Assembly: GCA_964634255.1 (NCBI GenBank) | Contig: CAZWJC010000281.1 | Coordinates: forward strand, 1 to 9,033 | Length of the DNA stretch: 9,033 nt | Source of the DNA: MWDV01 sp964634255 | Lineage (GTDB): Bacteria > Verrucomicrobiota > Verrucomicrobiia > Limisphaerales > MWDV01 | Direction: 5' to 3' | In this document: one piece after another, positions 1-5,448 of the stretch | How positions within the stretch are numbered: the stretch's first letter is position 1 | How the letters are laid out: each line of letters starts with the position of its first letter | Notes under the pieces: model-generated | What the model saw: the letters and a program-made list of their open reading frames with translations, nothing else | Databases searched by the model: none | What the model was told of the DNA's origin: nothing | Program-made: the position numbers and the translations under genes

Positions 1-1
1 C

Positions 2-1744
2 CTGGATATTGACACGCGCTCGGACATCTACTCGCTCGGCGTGCTGCTCTACGAATTGCTGACCGGCGTGACGCCGTTCGACGCCGAGACCTTGCGCAAA
101 GCGGCGCTGGACGAAGTGCGCCGGATGATTCGTGAGACTGAGCCGCAGAGACCTTCGACGCGCCTGCAAACGCTCGGCAACACACTCACGAACGTGGCCC
201 GACACCGTCAAACTGAACCAGCGACTCTGCGCCGTCTGGTGCGTGGTGATCTCGATTGGATCGTGATGAAGGCGCTGGAGAAGGACCGGCGGCGGCGCTA
301 CGAAACGCCCGATGCGTTCGCGAGCGATGTGGCTCGACATATCGCAAACGAAACGGTCATGGCTGGTCCGCCAAGTGCAATGTACCGGCTTGGAACATTT
401 GCGCGCCGACACAAGAGCGGGCTTGCCGTGACGGCTGCCTTGCTGGTGCTGTCGCTCGCCGGGACCGTCGTCAGCATTTGGGAAGCGGTGCGGGCTGCGC
501 GTGCCGAGCGATTGCAGATTGAGTTGAGGGAAGAAGCCGAAGCAGAGGCTCGCAAGAGTAAACGCGTGGCGCAGTTTCTGAAAGACATGCTGCAGGGCGT
601 GGGGCCATCCGTGGCGATGGGCCGCGACACAACGATGCTGCGGGACATTTTGGACAGGACAACCGAGCAGTTGGATAAGGATTTGAAGAATCAGCCGGAC
701 GTTGTGGCCGAACTGCGAAGCACACTCGCTTGGGTCTATTATGATCTCGGAGACGATCTGGCGGCGGAGACTTTCCACCGCCAAGCCCTCGCGCTGAGAA
801 GACAACTTCGCGGTAATCAGCATGCGGAAGTTGCCGACTCACTGCATGGTCTTGGTCACGCGCTTTGGCGACGAGGCAAGCTGGCTGAAGCCGAGAAGGT
901 GCAACGTGACGCGCTCAATCTGCGAAGAAAACTGCTCGGCAACCGCAATCTCGACACGGCCCGATCTCTCAATGACCTGGCTCTGGTGCTCTACAGTCAG
1001 GGGAAGCTGGCGGAGGCGGAAGTCTTGTGTCGAGAGGGGCTGTTAATACGAAGGCAGTTGCTATCCGAGCCGCACCGGGACATTGGCCACTCGCTTCTCG
1101 TGATGGCTTTGACTCTATCCGATCAGGACAAGCTGGCCGAAGCGGAAATCCTGCATCGCGAGGCGTTGGCCATGCGTCGGCAGCTATTCGGCGACAGACA
1201 TCCAGACACGGCATTTTCGATGGGAGCTTTGGGCGCGCTGTTGGCCAAAGAAGGAAAACTCGCGGAAGCGGAATTGTTGCTCAAAGACTCGCTGACGATC
1301 CAGAGAGAATTGCAGAGAGCCAATCATCCGGAATCGCTGGTCCCGCTTTGTGCCCTGGCCAAGTTGCTAACACGTCAAGGCCGGTTGGCCGAGGCTGCCG
1401 CGCTTTGCAACATAGAGAGCCGTAACGGAGATGCAGCGATCTACAACAGTATCGCCTGGCGATTGGCAACGTGCGTCCACGCGCCAATCCGCGATGGCGC
1501 TACAGCCGTGAGTTTCGCCGGACGAGCGGTTGTCGCAACGGATCGGAAGGACGCAGGCTGCCTTGATACATTGGCTGCTGCTTACGCGGAGGCGGGTCAA
1601 TTCGCAAAAGCCATCGGCGCACAGGAAGAGGCGATTGCACTATCGCCTGATGGGAAGTTGAAAGACGACCGCACTGCACGATTGAAGCTTTACGAATCCA
1701 ACATTCCGTGCCGAGAACGCCGCCTTGAGGACAGTCTCTTCTAA
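2..1744 (+). CDS. Ser/Thr protein kinase with TPR repeats (5'-truncated by window edge)
   Basis: This is the C-terminal 580 residues of a membrane-anchored Hanks-type Ser/Thr kinase with a TPR sensor or scaffold region; the catalytic N-lobe lies outside the window. Numbering from the codon at position 2, residues 8-13 read D-I-Y-S-L-G, which is kinase subdomain IX. Subdomain XI follows near residues 90-100 (K-A-L-E-K-D then the conserved Arg run). A hydrophobic segment at about 140-160, after R-R-H-K, is a single transmembrane helix, so the TPR part probably lies on the outer side of the membrane. An Arg/Glu-rich predicted coiled coil follows (about 163-195). Then come five or six 42-residue kinesin-light-chain-type TPRs (about 237-470, recurring G-K-L-A-E-A-E) and a final TPR-like tail with L-D-T-L-A-A-A-Y-A-E-A-G. 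The architecture is common in Planctomycetes and Verrucomicrobiota. The substrate is unknown. The gene ends in TAA. Confidence 0.93.
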   Translation: MDIDTRSDIYSLGVLLYELLTGVTPFDAETLRKAALDEVRRMIRETEPQRPSTRLQTLGNTLTNVARHRQTEPATLRRLVRGDLDWIVMKALEKDRRRRYETPDAFASDVARHIANETVMAGPPSAMYRLGTFARRHKSGLAVTAALLVLSLAGTVVSIWEAVRAARAERLQIELREEAEAEARKSKRVAQFLKDMLQGVGPSVAMGRDTTMLRDILDRTTEQLDKDLKNQPDVVAELRSTLAWVYYDLGDDLAAETFHRQALALRRQLRGNQHAEVADSLHGLGHALWRRGKLAEAEKVQRDALNLRRKLLGNRNLDTARSLNDLALVLYSQGKLAEAEVLCREGLLIRRQLLSEPHRDIGHSLLVMALTLSDQDKLAEAEILHREALAMRRQLFGDRHPDTAFSMGALGALLAKEGKLAEAELLLKDSLTIQRELQRANHPESLVPLCALAKLLTRQGRLAEAAALCNIESRNGDAAIYNSIAWRLATCVHAPIRDGATAVSFAGRAVVATDRKDAGCLDTLAAAYAEAGQFAKAIGAQEEAIALSPDGKLKDDRTARLKLYESNIPCRERRLEDSLF

Positions 1745-1919
1745 CGACTGTGGAGAAAAGACCTCACGAAGCAACGGGAAAGTACGTTTGCCGAAAGCAA
1801 AGAAATGAAGCCAACCTTACCAGTCGCGGTAATTGGAGCGATGTGATTGATACCCAACCATCGGCAGAAAATGAAAAGACCAGATTGATCCCGAACCAGC
1901 AACCAAAAGTAGAAAGCAC

Positions 1920-3356
1920 ATGAACTGGCAACCTGAACGTCTCGTCTCCACTCACCTCCATCAACTACACCCGAACCACGTCGGCGTAGCTCACTACAGA
2001 TCCAATCCGAAGGCCGCTTTCCTCGTCATGAACGTAATCCTCCTGACGGGCCGGATGGAGGCGTCAGCGCAATTGACCAATTGGCCAGTGCAAGCCGGCG
2101 GGAACGGGCACTACTACGAAGCCGTGGTGGCAAATGGCCCGATCACTTGGGACGCTGCCAGCGTGACGGCGTCCAACCGCGGCGGGTATCTGGCCACCAT
2201 CACCTCGGCCAGCGAGAACGCTTTCGTCTTCGGATTCGCCAAAGGCAATCCGGATTTGTGGTATCAAACCGGCAGTGCATGGGGACCGTGGCTGGGGGGC
2301 TTGCAACCTTCGGGTTCCGCAGAGCCATCCGGCGGATGGCGGTGGGTCACCGGCGAGTCGTTCACTTACAGTAACTGGGCAGCGGGGCAGCCGAACAACA
2401 GCGGCGGCAACGAGAATCGGATTCAGTTGGGCGGACAGGCCGCCATCGCCGGCACCTGGAACGATGCGAATGACACGGCTAGCACATACGGCCGGGGTTT
2501 TGTCATTGAGTACAACACGAAGCCAGAGCCCGCCCCGGAGATTTTCTTTGGCGAGTACGTCAGTCCATATCCGTACGACTTGGCACGAACGGTACCGTGT
2601 CCGACCAACCTCCCGGCGGTGACCCAGGCTGCGGCGCAGTTCCGCGCCCGGCTGGTGGGGGCGGTTGCGGAAGACTTTGAGCGCTACGCCACCGGCTCGC
2701 TTCCCGTCTCGCTGCAATTTGGCGACCTGACCGCCGCCATCGCGGGCACATACTACGTCGGCGGAGGACTTGCCGATCCTGTGACCACACATAGCGGCGT
2801 GTTTCCTTTGTCCGTCACCAACTATCTCAACCTCACGTTCAACGCGACCTGTACGGTGAGCTTCAGTTCGCCCCAGATCGCAGTGGGTTTCTTTGGCTCT
2901 GATTCGGAGACCAACCGGCTGCGGGTGGCGTTGATCACCACCAACCAGGGTGAAGTACAGTTCCGGGTGCCGGTCACCGCGCCGCAGGGTTCCGGCGGCG
3001 GCTTTTTCTTCGGCGTCATTGCTCCCGGCAGCCCTTTCACCGCGGTCAAGCTGGCCAACACCGGCTCGCAAGAGGATGGCGTGGGCATTGATGACCTGGT
3101 CGTGGCCAGCGCCCACCAGGTGCTCACCCGCCCCCGACTTACGATTCAGCGATCACCGGCCGAAATCTCCTGGGACACGATCACGAACGCCGGCTACCAG
3201 TTGCAGTTCAGCACCAACGTGGCGGGCGGCAATTGGACACCGGCGCATGACGGGTTTCATCGCGGCTCGGGTGGCCTCCTGCGCACGAACTACTCGGCAC
3301 CCGGCAGCAACTCGCAGTGTTTGTACCGGCTGGCAGTCACCAATTCGATTCCATGA
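1920..3356 (+). CDS. Secreted C-type lectin-domain protein
   Basis: This is a predicted exported protein of 478 residues. Residues 32-50 form a hydrophobic stretch ending A-S-A before Gln51, a plausible signal-peptidase I site, although the ATG at 1920 gives an unusually long n-region. The alternative ATG at 2028 would leave only part of the hydrophobic core, and neither start has a clear Shine-Dalgarno. Residues about 63-198 are a bacterial C-type lectin-like domain: W-L-G-G core, G-G-W-R-W-V-T-G-E, S-N-W, Q-P-N (157-159) in the place of the sugar/Ca-binding EPN/QPD motif, and W-N-D (180-182). This domain has no cysteine. Residues about 252-396 look like a beta-sandwich module (starts E-D-F-E, ends G-I-D-D-L-V-V). 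Residues about 405-474 are the Y-Q-L-Q-F-S-T-N...W C-terminal module frequent in Verrucomicrobiota. Carbohydrate or surface binding is inferred from the fold. No PEP-CTERM sorting tail is seen. Confidence 0.85.
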   Translation: MNWQPERLVSTHLHQLHPNHVGVAHYRSNPKAAFLVMNVILLTGRMEASAQLTNWPVQAGGNGHYYEAVVANGPITWDAASVTASNRGGYLATITSASENAFVFGFAKGNPDLWYQTGSAWGPWLGGLQPSGSAEPSGGWRWVTGESFTYSNWAAGQPNNSGGNENRIQLGGQAAIAGTWNDANDTASTYGRGFVIEYNTKPEPAPEIFFGEYVSPYPYDLARTVPCPTNLPAVTQAAAQFRARLVGAVAEDFERYATGSLPVSLQFGDLTAAIAGTYYVGGGLADPVTTHSGVFPLSVTNYLNLTFNATCTVSFSSPQIAVGFFGSDSETNRLRVALITTNQGEVQFRVPVTAPQGSGGGFFFGVIAPGSPFTAVKLANTGSQEDGVGIDDLVVASAHQVLTRPRLTIQRSPAEISWDTITNAGYQLQFSTNVAGGNWTPAHDGFHRGSGGLLRTNYSAPGSNSQCLYRLAVTNSIP

Positions 3357-3481
3357 ATCCCTTCAACAGCTTCAACCTCTGCGAAACCGATCCGGGCACG
3401 GTTGTGCTCGCCAAGATCACGCCCGACGCCAAGATTCAGGGATCACCTCAAAACACCAACTCGCCAGCCGGAGAACTATAA
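3353..3481 (+). CDS. Small hypothetical ORF (42 aa) overlapping the lectin stop
   Basis: The ATG of this 42-codon ORF overlaps the TGA of the lectin gene as ATGA, the usual arrangement for translational coupling. The peptide starts M-N-P-F-N-S-F-N-L-C-E-T-D-P-G and continues with a soluble-looking segment T-V-V-L-A-K-I-T-P-D-A-K-I. Third codon positions are strongly G/C through roughly the first 30 codons, as in the flanking genes. That supports past or present coding. I do not recognise a family, and there is no signal peptide or membrane segment. It could be a real small gene, or the first part of a longer gene broken by a frameshift, with the continuation in the frame that reads N-H-E-I-H-D-L-I-P-D-P at 3480-3629. 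Confidence 0.35.
   Translation: MNPFNSFNLCETDPGTVVLAKITPDAKIQGSPQNTNSPAGEL
3470..3474 (+). promoter_or_regulatory. Ribosome binding site GGAGA ahead of ATG 3484
   Basis: GGAGA lies 9 nt before the ATG at 3484. It is one of the few good Shine-Dalgarno matches in the window and is the main reason to take the short ORF starting at 3484 seriously. Confidence 0.4.
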
Positions 3482-3483
3482 CC

Positions 3484-3642
3484 ATGAAATCCACGACCTC
3501 ATCCCCGACCCCTTCATGGAAGAAATGGCGGTTCTCGAAAAGTGTTTTGGACAACTGGACACGGCAACGGCAGCCTTTGCACAACACCATCATGACGACA
3601 CAAGCTCAATCAGGCTGTCGCTCACTTAACCGTTCGCCATAG
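3484..3642 (+). CDS. Small hypothetical ORF (52 aa), alternative frame also plausible
   Basis: This 52-residue ORF begins 2 nt after the stop of the preceding 42-residue ORF, has a good Shine-Dalgarno (GGAGA, 9 nt spacing) and ends TAG immediately before the next gene at 3644. The peptide is basic and Ser/Thr-rich (starts M-K-S-T-T-S-S-P-T) and resembles no family I know. The frame one base earlier is open from 3402 to 3629 and gives a more protein-like sequence across the same DNA (E-I-H-D-L-I-P-D-P-F-M-E-E-M-A-V-L-E-K), with better third-position G/C. So translation signals favour one frame and composition favours the other. The simplest reconciliation is a frameshifted small gene, and the exact coding frame is unresolved. 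Confidence 0.25.
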   Translation: MKSTTSSPTPSWKKWRFSKSVLDNWTRQRQPLHNTIMTTQAQSGCRSLNRSP

Positions 3643-3643
3643 C

Positions 3644-4069
3644 ATGGAACACACCCTGCAGCACGCCTGCTTCACCTGTCGGAAGGTGTTTAAGAAGACG
3701 GTCCCCGGAAAGAGCGAGGAACTCCACCGGGATAGCTACGTGGTGGGCATGGCCGAGATCGTTTCCTTCCGCTGCCCAGAATGTGGCGGCTCACTTCATG
3801 CGATGGGAAAGACGTTTCGCGCGCCACGGTCGTCCCGCGTCGAGCAGTGGAAAGTAATCGAAATGCTATTTCATGCGGGTTTTCGCTTTATCAGCGGACG
3901 AGGCTCCCATGCTGAGTTGCCAACGCGACTCCGGGATGTGGAGCGGTTCATCTGCGAGAACCCTGATCATCCTTTGAGGCTTCCCGAGGCGAAACAGGCG
4001 CAGCCCCGAATGGCGGCCCCACCACGCGGCTTGGCGATTCGGGAGTCCCGGAGGGGCCGCCATCGGTGA
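3644..4069 (+). CDS. Small zinc-ribbon protein of unknown function
   Basis: The 141-residue protein has two Cys-x2-Cys knuckles, C9-x2-C12 and C44-x2-C47 (the second in the context R-C-P-E-C-G-G). They are 31 residues apart, as expected for a four-cysteine zinc ribbon. The ribbon is followed by a predicted helical region (about 62-110) with aromatic and charged residues and no membrane segment, so it is likely cytosolic. Function is not recognisable; such ribbons may bind nucleic acid or simply be structural. The last 20 or so codons are basic and low in complexity (ending R-R-G-R-H-R) and are encoded inside a long inverted repeat (4006-4066). The natural C terminus may therefore have been altered by whatever inserted or evolved there. 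No Shine-Dalgarno is evident before the ATG. Confidence 0.6.
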   Translation: MEHTLQHACFTCRKVFKKTVPGKSEELHRDSYVVGMAEIVSFRCPECGGSLHAMGKTFRAPRSSRVEQWKVIEMLFHAGFRFISGRGSHAELPTRLRDVERFICENPDHPLRLPEAKQAQPRMAAPPRGLAIRESRRGRHR

Positions 4070-4083
4070 ACTGATCGTTGGGC
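3989..4083 (+). repeat. Long bulged inverted repeat, attC-like, ending in GTTGGGC
   Basis: An 11-bp perfect inverted repeat (ATGGCGGCCCC at 4010-4020 with its complement at 4053-4063) is extended by CCG/CGG across a single bulged A at 4009. Ten bases to the right is GTTGGGC (4077-4083), an exact match to the integron core-site consensus GTTRRRY. Nine bases to the left is GCGAAAC (3989-3995), which keeps the AAC but misses two pyrimidines of RYYYAAC. Total span is 95 bp, within the known attC size range. A bulged stem with core sites at both ends is attC architecture, but the left core is poor, so this could also be an ordinary RNA hairpin at a gene end. Confidence 0.35.
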
Positions 4084-4098
4084 CGTTTGATCCACTCC

Positions 4099-4518
4099 AT
4101 GCCATACGACGCCGAACATTACGCGGAGATGCAGAAGCGCACGAACCAAGCGGCACATCGCCTCGTGGCCTGTATGAACGACACAAAGTGGCGCGAGGTG
4201 TTTGCTGCCATCGCTCGTCACGGTTTGAGTTTTCAGGTGGCCTGGGTTCGAGACTCCGACTGGAACCCGCAAGGGCTTCACCGTGTGCTGGGATCTTGGA
4301 TCGACACGCATGGTCTTCGAGACCCTGGCATTGGGGGGCCGTGCCATTATCGAGACCTTCTTTGGATACGCGTTCCAAGAGCCTTGCGCGAAGCCTATTG
4401 GGGGCGCGTGCCTAGGAAGCAGGCGATTGAGGCATTCCTGGCCGAGTTGGGCAGCCTCGGTTCAGTCCCACTCCACCAGACTGAAGACTATGTGGAAATA
4501 CGCGGCTACGAATGTTGA
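4099..4518 (+). CDS. Small DUF6678-like protein of unknown function
   Basis: This is a 139-residue soluble protein with no signal peptide or membrane helix. The segment M-N-D-T-K-W-R-E-V (residues 26-34), followed by a helix and then a Trp-rich part (residues about 47-100), resembles the N-x-T-K-W start of the DUF6678 family. I recall that family only by motif, so the assignment is tentative. The C-terminal part R-K-Q-A-I-E-A-F-L-A-E-L looks helical, and the protein ends V-E-I-R-G-Y-E-C. ATG 4099 was chosen as the first ATG; an in-frame TTG at 4078 would add seven residues but falls inside the attC-like core site. Neither start has a clear Shine-Dalgarno. The gene sits alone between two palindromic elements about 540 bp apart, the usual size of an integron gene cassette. 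Its function is unknown. Confidence 0.6.
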   Translation: MPYDAEHYAEMQKRTNQAAHRLVACMNDTKWREVFAAIARHGLSFQVAWVRDSDWNPQGLHRVLGSWIDTHGLRDPGIGGPCHYRDLLWIRVPRALREAYWGRVPRKQAIEAFLAELGSLGSVPLHQTEDYVEIRGYEC

Positions 4519-4535
4519 CTGGCCCATTCCAGTCG

Positions 4536-4629
4536 GTCCAACGAACCGGAGCCAGCCAAATCGCTCAGAGACAATAAGAACGTCATCGGCGGCTGGCTCC
4601 CGCCGCTCATTTTGGGTCGTTCGACGGAC
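4536..4629 (+). repeat. Nested palindromic element, attC-like, after the DUF6678-like gene
   Basis: A perfect 10-bp inverted repeat (GGAGCCAGCC at 4548-4557, complement at 4591-4600) sits inside outer arms CGAAC (4542-4546) with GTTCG (4619-4623) and GTCC (4536-4539) with GGAC (4626-4629). There is an 18-nt bulge on the right side. The left end GTCCAAC (4536-4542) fits the integron core RYYYAAC exactly. The right end GTTCGAC (4619-4625) misses GTTRRRY at one base. Alternatives are an intergenic mobile or REP-type repeat, or a weak terminator; the only T run is TTTT at 4610-4613. Confidence 0.4.
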
Positions 4630-4644
4630 ACAAGTGATAACTCT

Positions 4645-5448
4645 ATGAAGACAATTGCACAGAATGCCGCGCATTTACGAGTCGTAGTCCAAAGGGTCGT
4701 ATTGGTGGTTGCCGTGAGCTTCCCTTGTTGCGGCGTGGCCCAAGAGGTTCCTGGCTGGGCCGGGGCGAAAGTCACAACAACCGACCTCCTCACCGGCGAG
4801 ACGAACCACGGCAAGTTTGCGTATGTTCAGGCACAGGTAGCCACTCGCGCAGGGTGTCATGTGGCCAAGGTGGAAGGGGAGCGAGAGAAGGAAGTGTTCG
4901 TGCGCCGGGATGGCCGGCGCGGCAAAGCCTACGAGGATATTGCCCATCCCGTTTTCAGCCACGATGGAAATGCGCTTGGTTATGCCGTGCGCGGCCCTGG
5001 CGGTTCACGCTTCATCATCAACGACCAGGAAGGGCCGATCTTCGATGAGGTCATTCCCGACACCTTTGTCTTCAGCCATGACGGCAAACGCCACGCCTAC
5101 CTGGCTCGGAAGGCTGGGAGACTCGTCGCGGTCGTTGACGGAGTTCTGCAGGCTGAGGCTGGTGGCGACATGGGTCCTTGGATTCAGCCTCCCGTTTTCA
5201 GCGCGGATGGGAGCAGTGTGGGGTATCTGGAGGGTTCGAGTCTGCGGAAGCAGATGAGAGTGGTGGTCAATGGAAGCCTACAAGTGGTACCTGCTGGCGG
5301 GGGCGCAGGGAGATGCCAAAGCCAAGCGCAATTCGTCCATGCTGGAGTTGCTGCTGTCGCCGGAAGAAATTGCGGACGGCAAACGACGAGCGGAGGCTTG
5401 GCTCGCCCAGCGCAAGAAGCCGTCCACCGACAACCGATAAGCCTATGA
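4645..5448 (+). CDS. Secreted TolB/WD40-like propeller protein, truncated and fused out of frame
   Basis: The N-terminal M-K-T-I plus a hydrophobic core (residues about 14-27) and a C-C-G-V-A-Q region form an export signal; the two adjacent cysteines leave a lipoprotein possible but there is no good lipobox. Residues about 85-210 hold repeated units of the VVVDG type: three F-S-x-D-G motifs (H-D-G, H-D-G, A-D-G), each followed by a G/A-Y strand, alternating with V-V-V-x-G strands. This is TolB/WD40-like beta-propeller material, so the protein is probably periplasmic. The similarity stops in the middle of a unit at V-V-V-N-G (about residue 210, nt 5272). From there the frame reads a Gly/Ala/Gln-rich tail that is the out-of-frame translation of a Sel1-gene end (5270-5440). 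The stop TGA (5446-5448) overlaps the next ATG. The product is probably a non-functional or altered stub. An in-frame start at 4612 exists, but 4645 precedes the signal peptide. Confidence 0.7.
   Translation: MKTIAQNAAHLRVVVQRVVLVVAVSFPCCGVAQEVPGWAGAKVTTTDLLTGETNHGKFAYVQAQVATRAGCHVAKVEGEREKEVFVRRDGRRGKAYEDIAHPVFSHDGNALGYAVRGPGGSRFIINDQEGPIFDEVIPDTFVFSHDGKRHAYLARKAGRLVAVVDGVLQAEAGGDMGPWIQPPVFSADGSSVGYLEGSSLRKQMRVVVNGSLQVVPAGGGAGRCQSQAQFVHAGVAAVAGRNCGRQTTSGGLARPAQEAVHRQPISL
5270..5440 (+). pseudogene. 3' remnant of a Sel1-repeat gene
   Basis: Read in the frame of ATG 5270, this stretch encodes M-E-A-Y-K-W-Y-L-L-A-G-A-Q-G and then S-M-L-E-L-L-L-S-P-E-E-I-A-D-G-K-R-R-A, ending in TAA. That is the closing half-repeat and C-terminal cap of a Sel1 protein. 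It aligns by eye with the cap at about 6509-6640 of the neighbouring gene (V-E-A-Y-K-W-W-L-L-A-S-A-Q-G ... T-M-L-E-R-K-L-T-R-E-Q-I-A-E-G-Q-K-R-A). A TGA sits in the same frame just upstream (at about 5255), so the rest of the Sel1 gene is gone and the sequence before it belongs to the propeller gene in another frame. This is best explained by a deletion or recombination that removed the 3' part of one gene and the 5' part of the next. Confidence 0.75.

Noticed and set aside
1848..1876. TTGATA as a -35 box upstream of the lectin gene
   Set aside because: At the expected spacing there is no convincing -10 element, so a promoter call is not supported.
2064..3116. 350-codon - strand open frame opposite the lectin gene
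   Set aside because: It is antisense to a gene with clear domains and is rich in Arg/Gly/Ala without any motif; GC-rich third positions leave the opposite strand free of stops.
1920..3356. Diversity-generating retroelement target (C-type lectin fold protein)
   Set aside because: No reverse transcriptase, Avd-like gene or template repeat is present, and the lectin domain is N-terminal rather than at the variable C terminus.
3353..3642. RiPP precursor peptides
   Set aside because: No leader/core layout, no Cys/Ser/Thr-rich core of a known class in the first peptide, and no modification enzyme nearby.
4548..4613. GGAGCCAGCC palindrome as an intrinsic terminator
   Set aside because: The loop is over 30 nt and only TTTT follows, 9 nt after the stem, which is a poor fit to a Rho-independent terminator.
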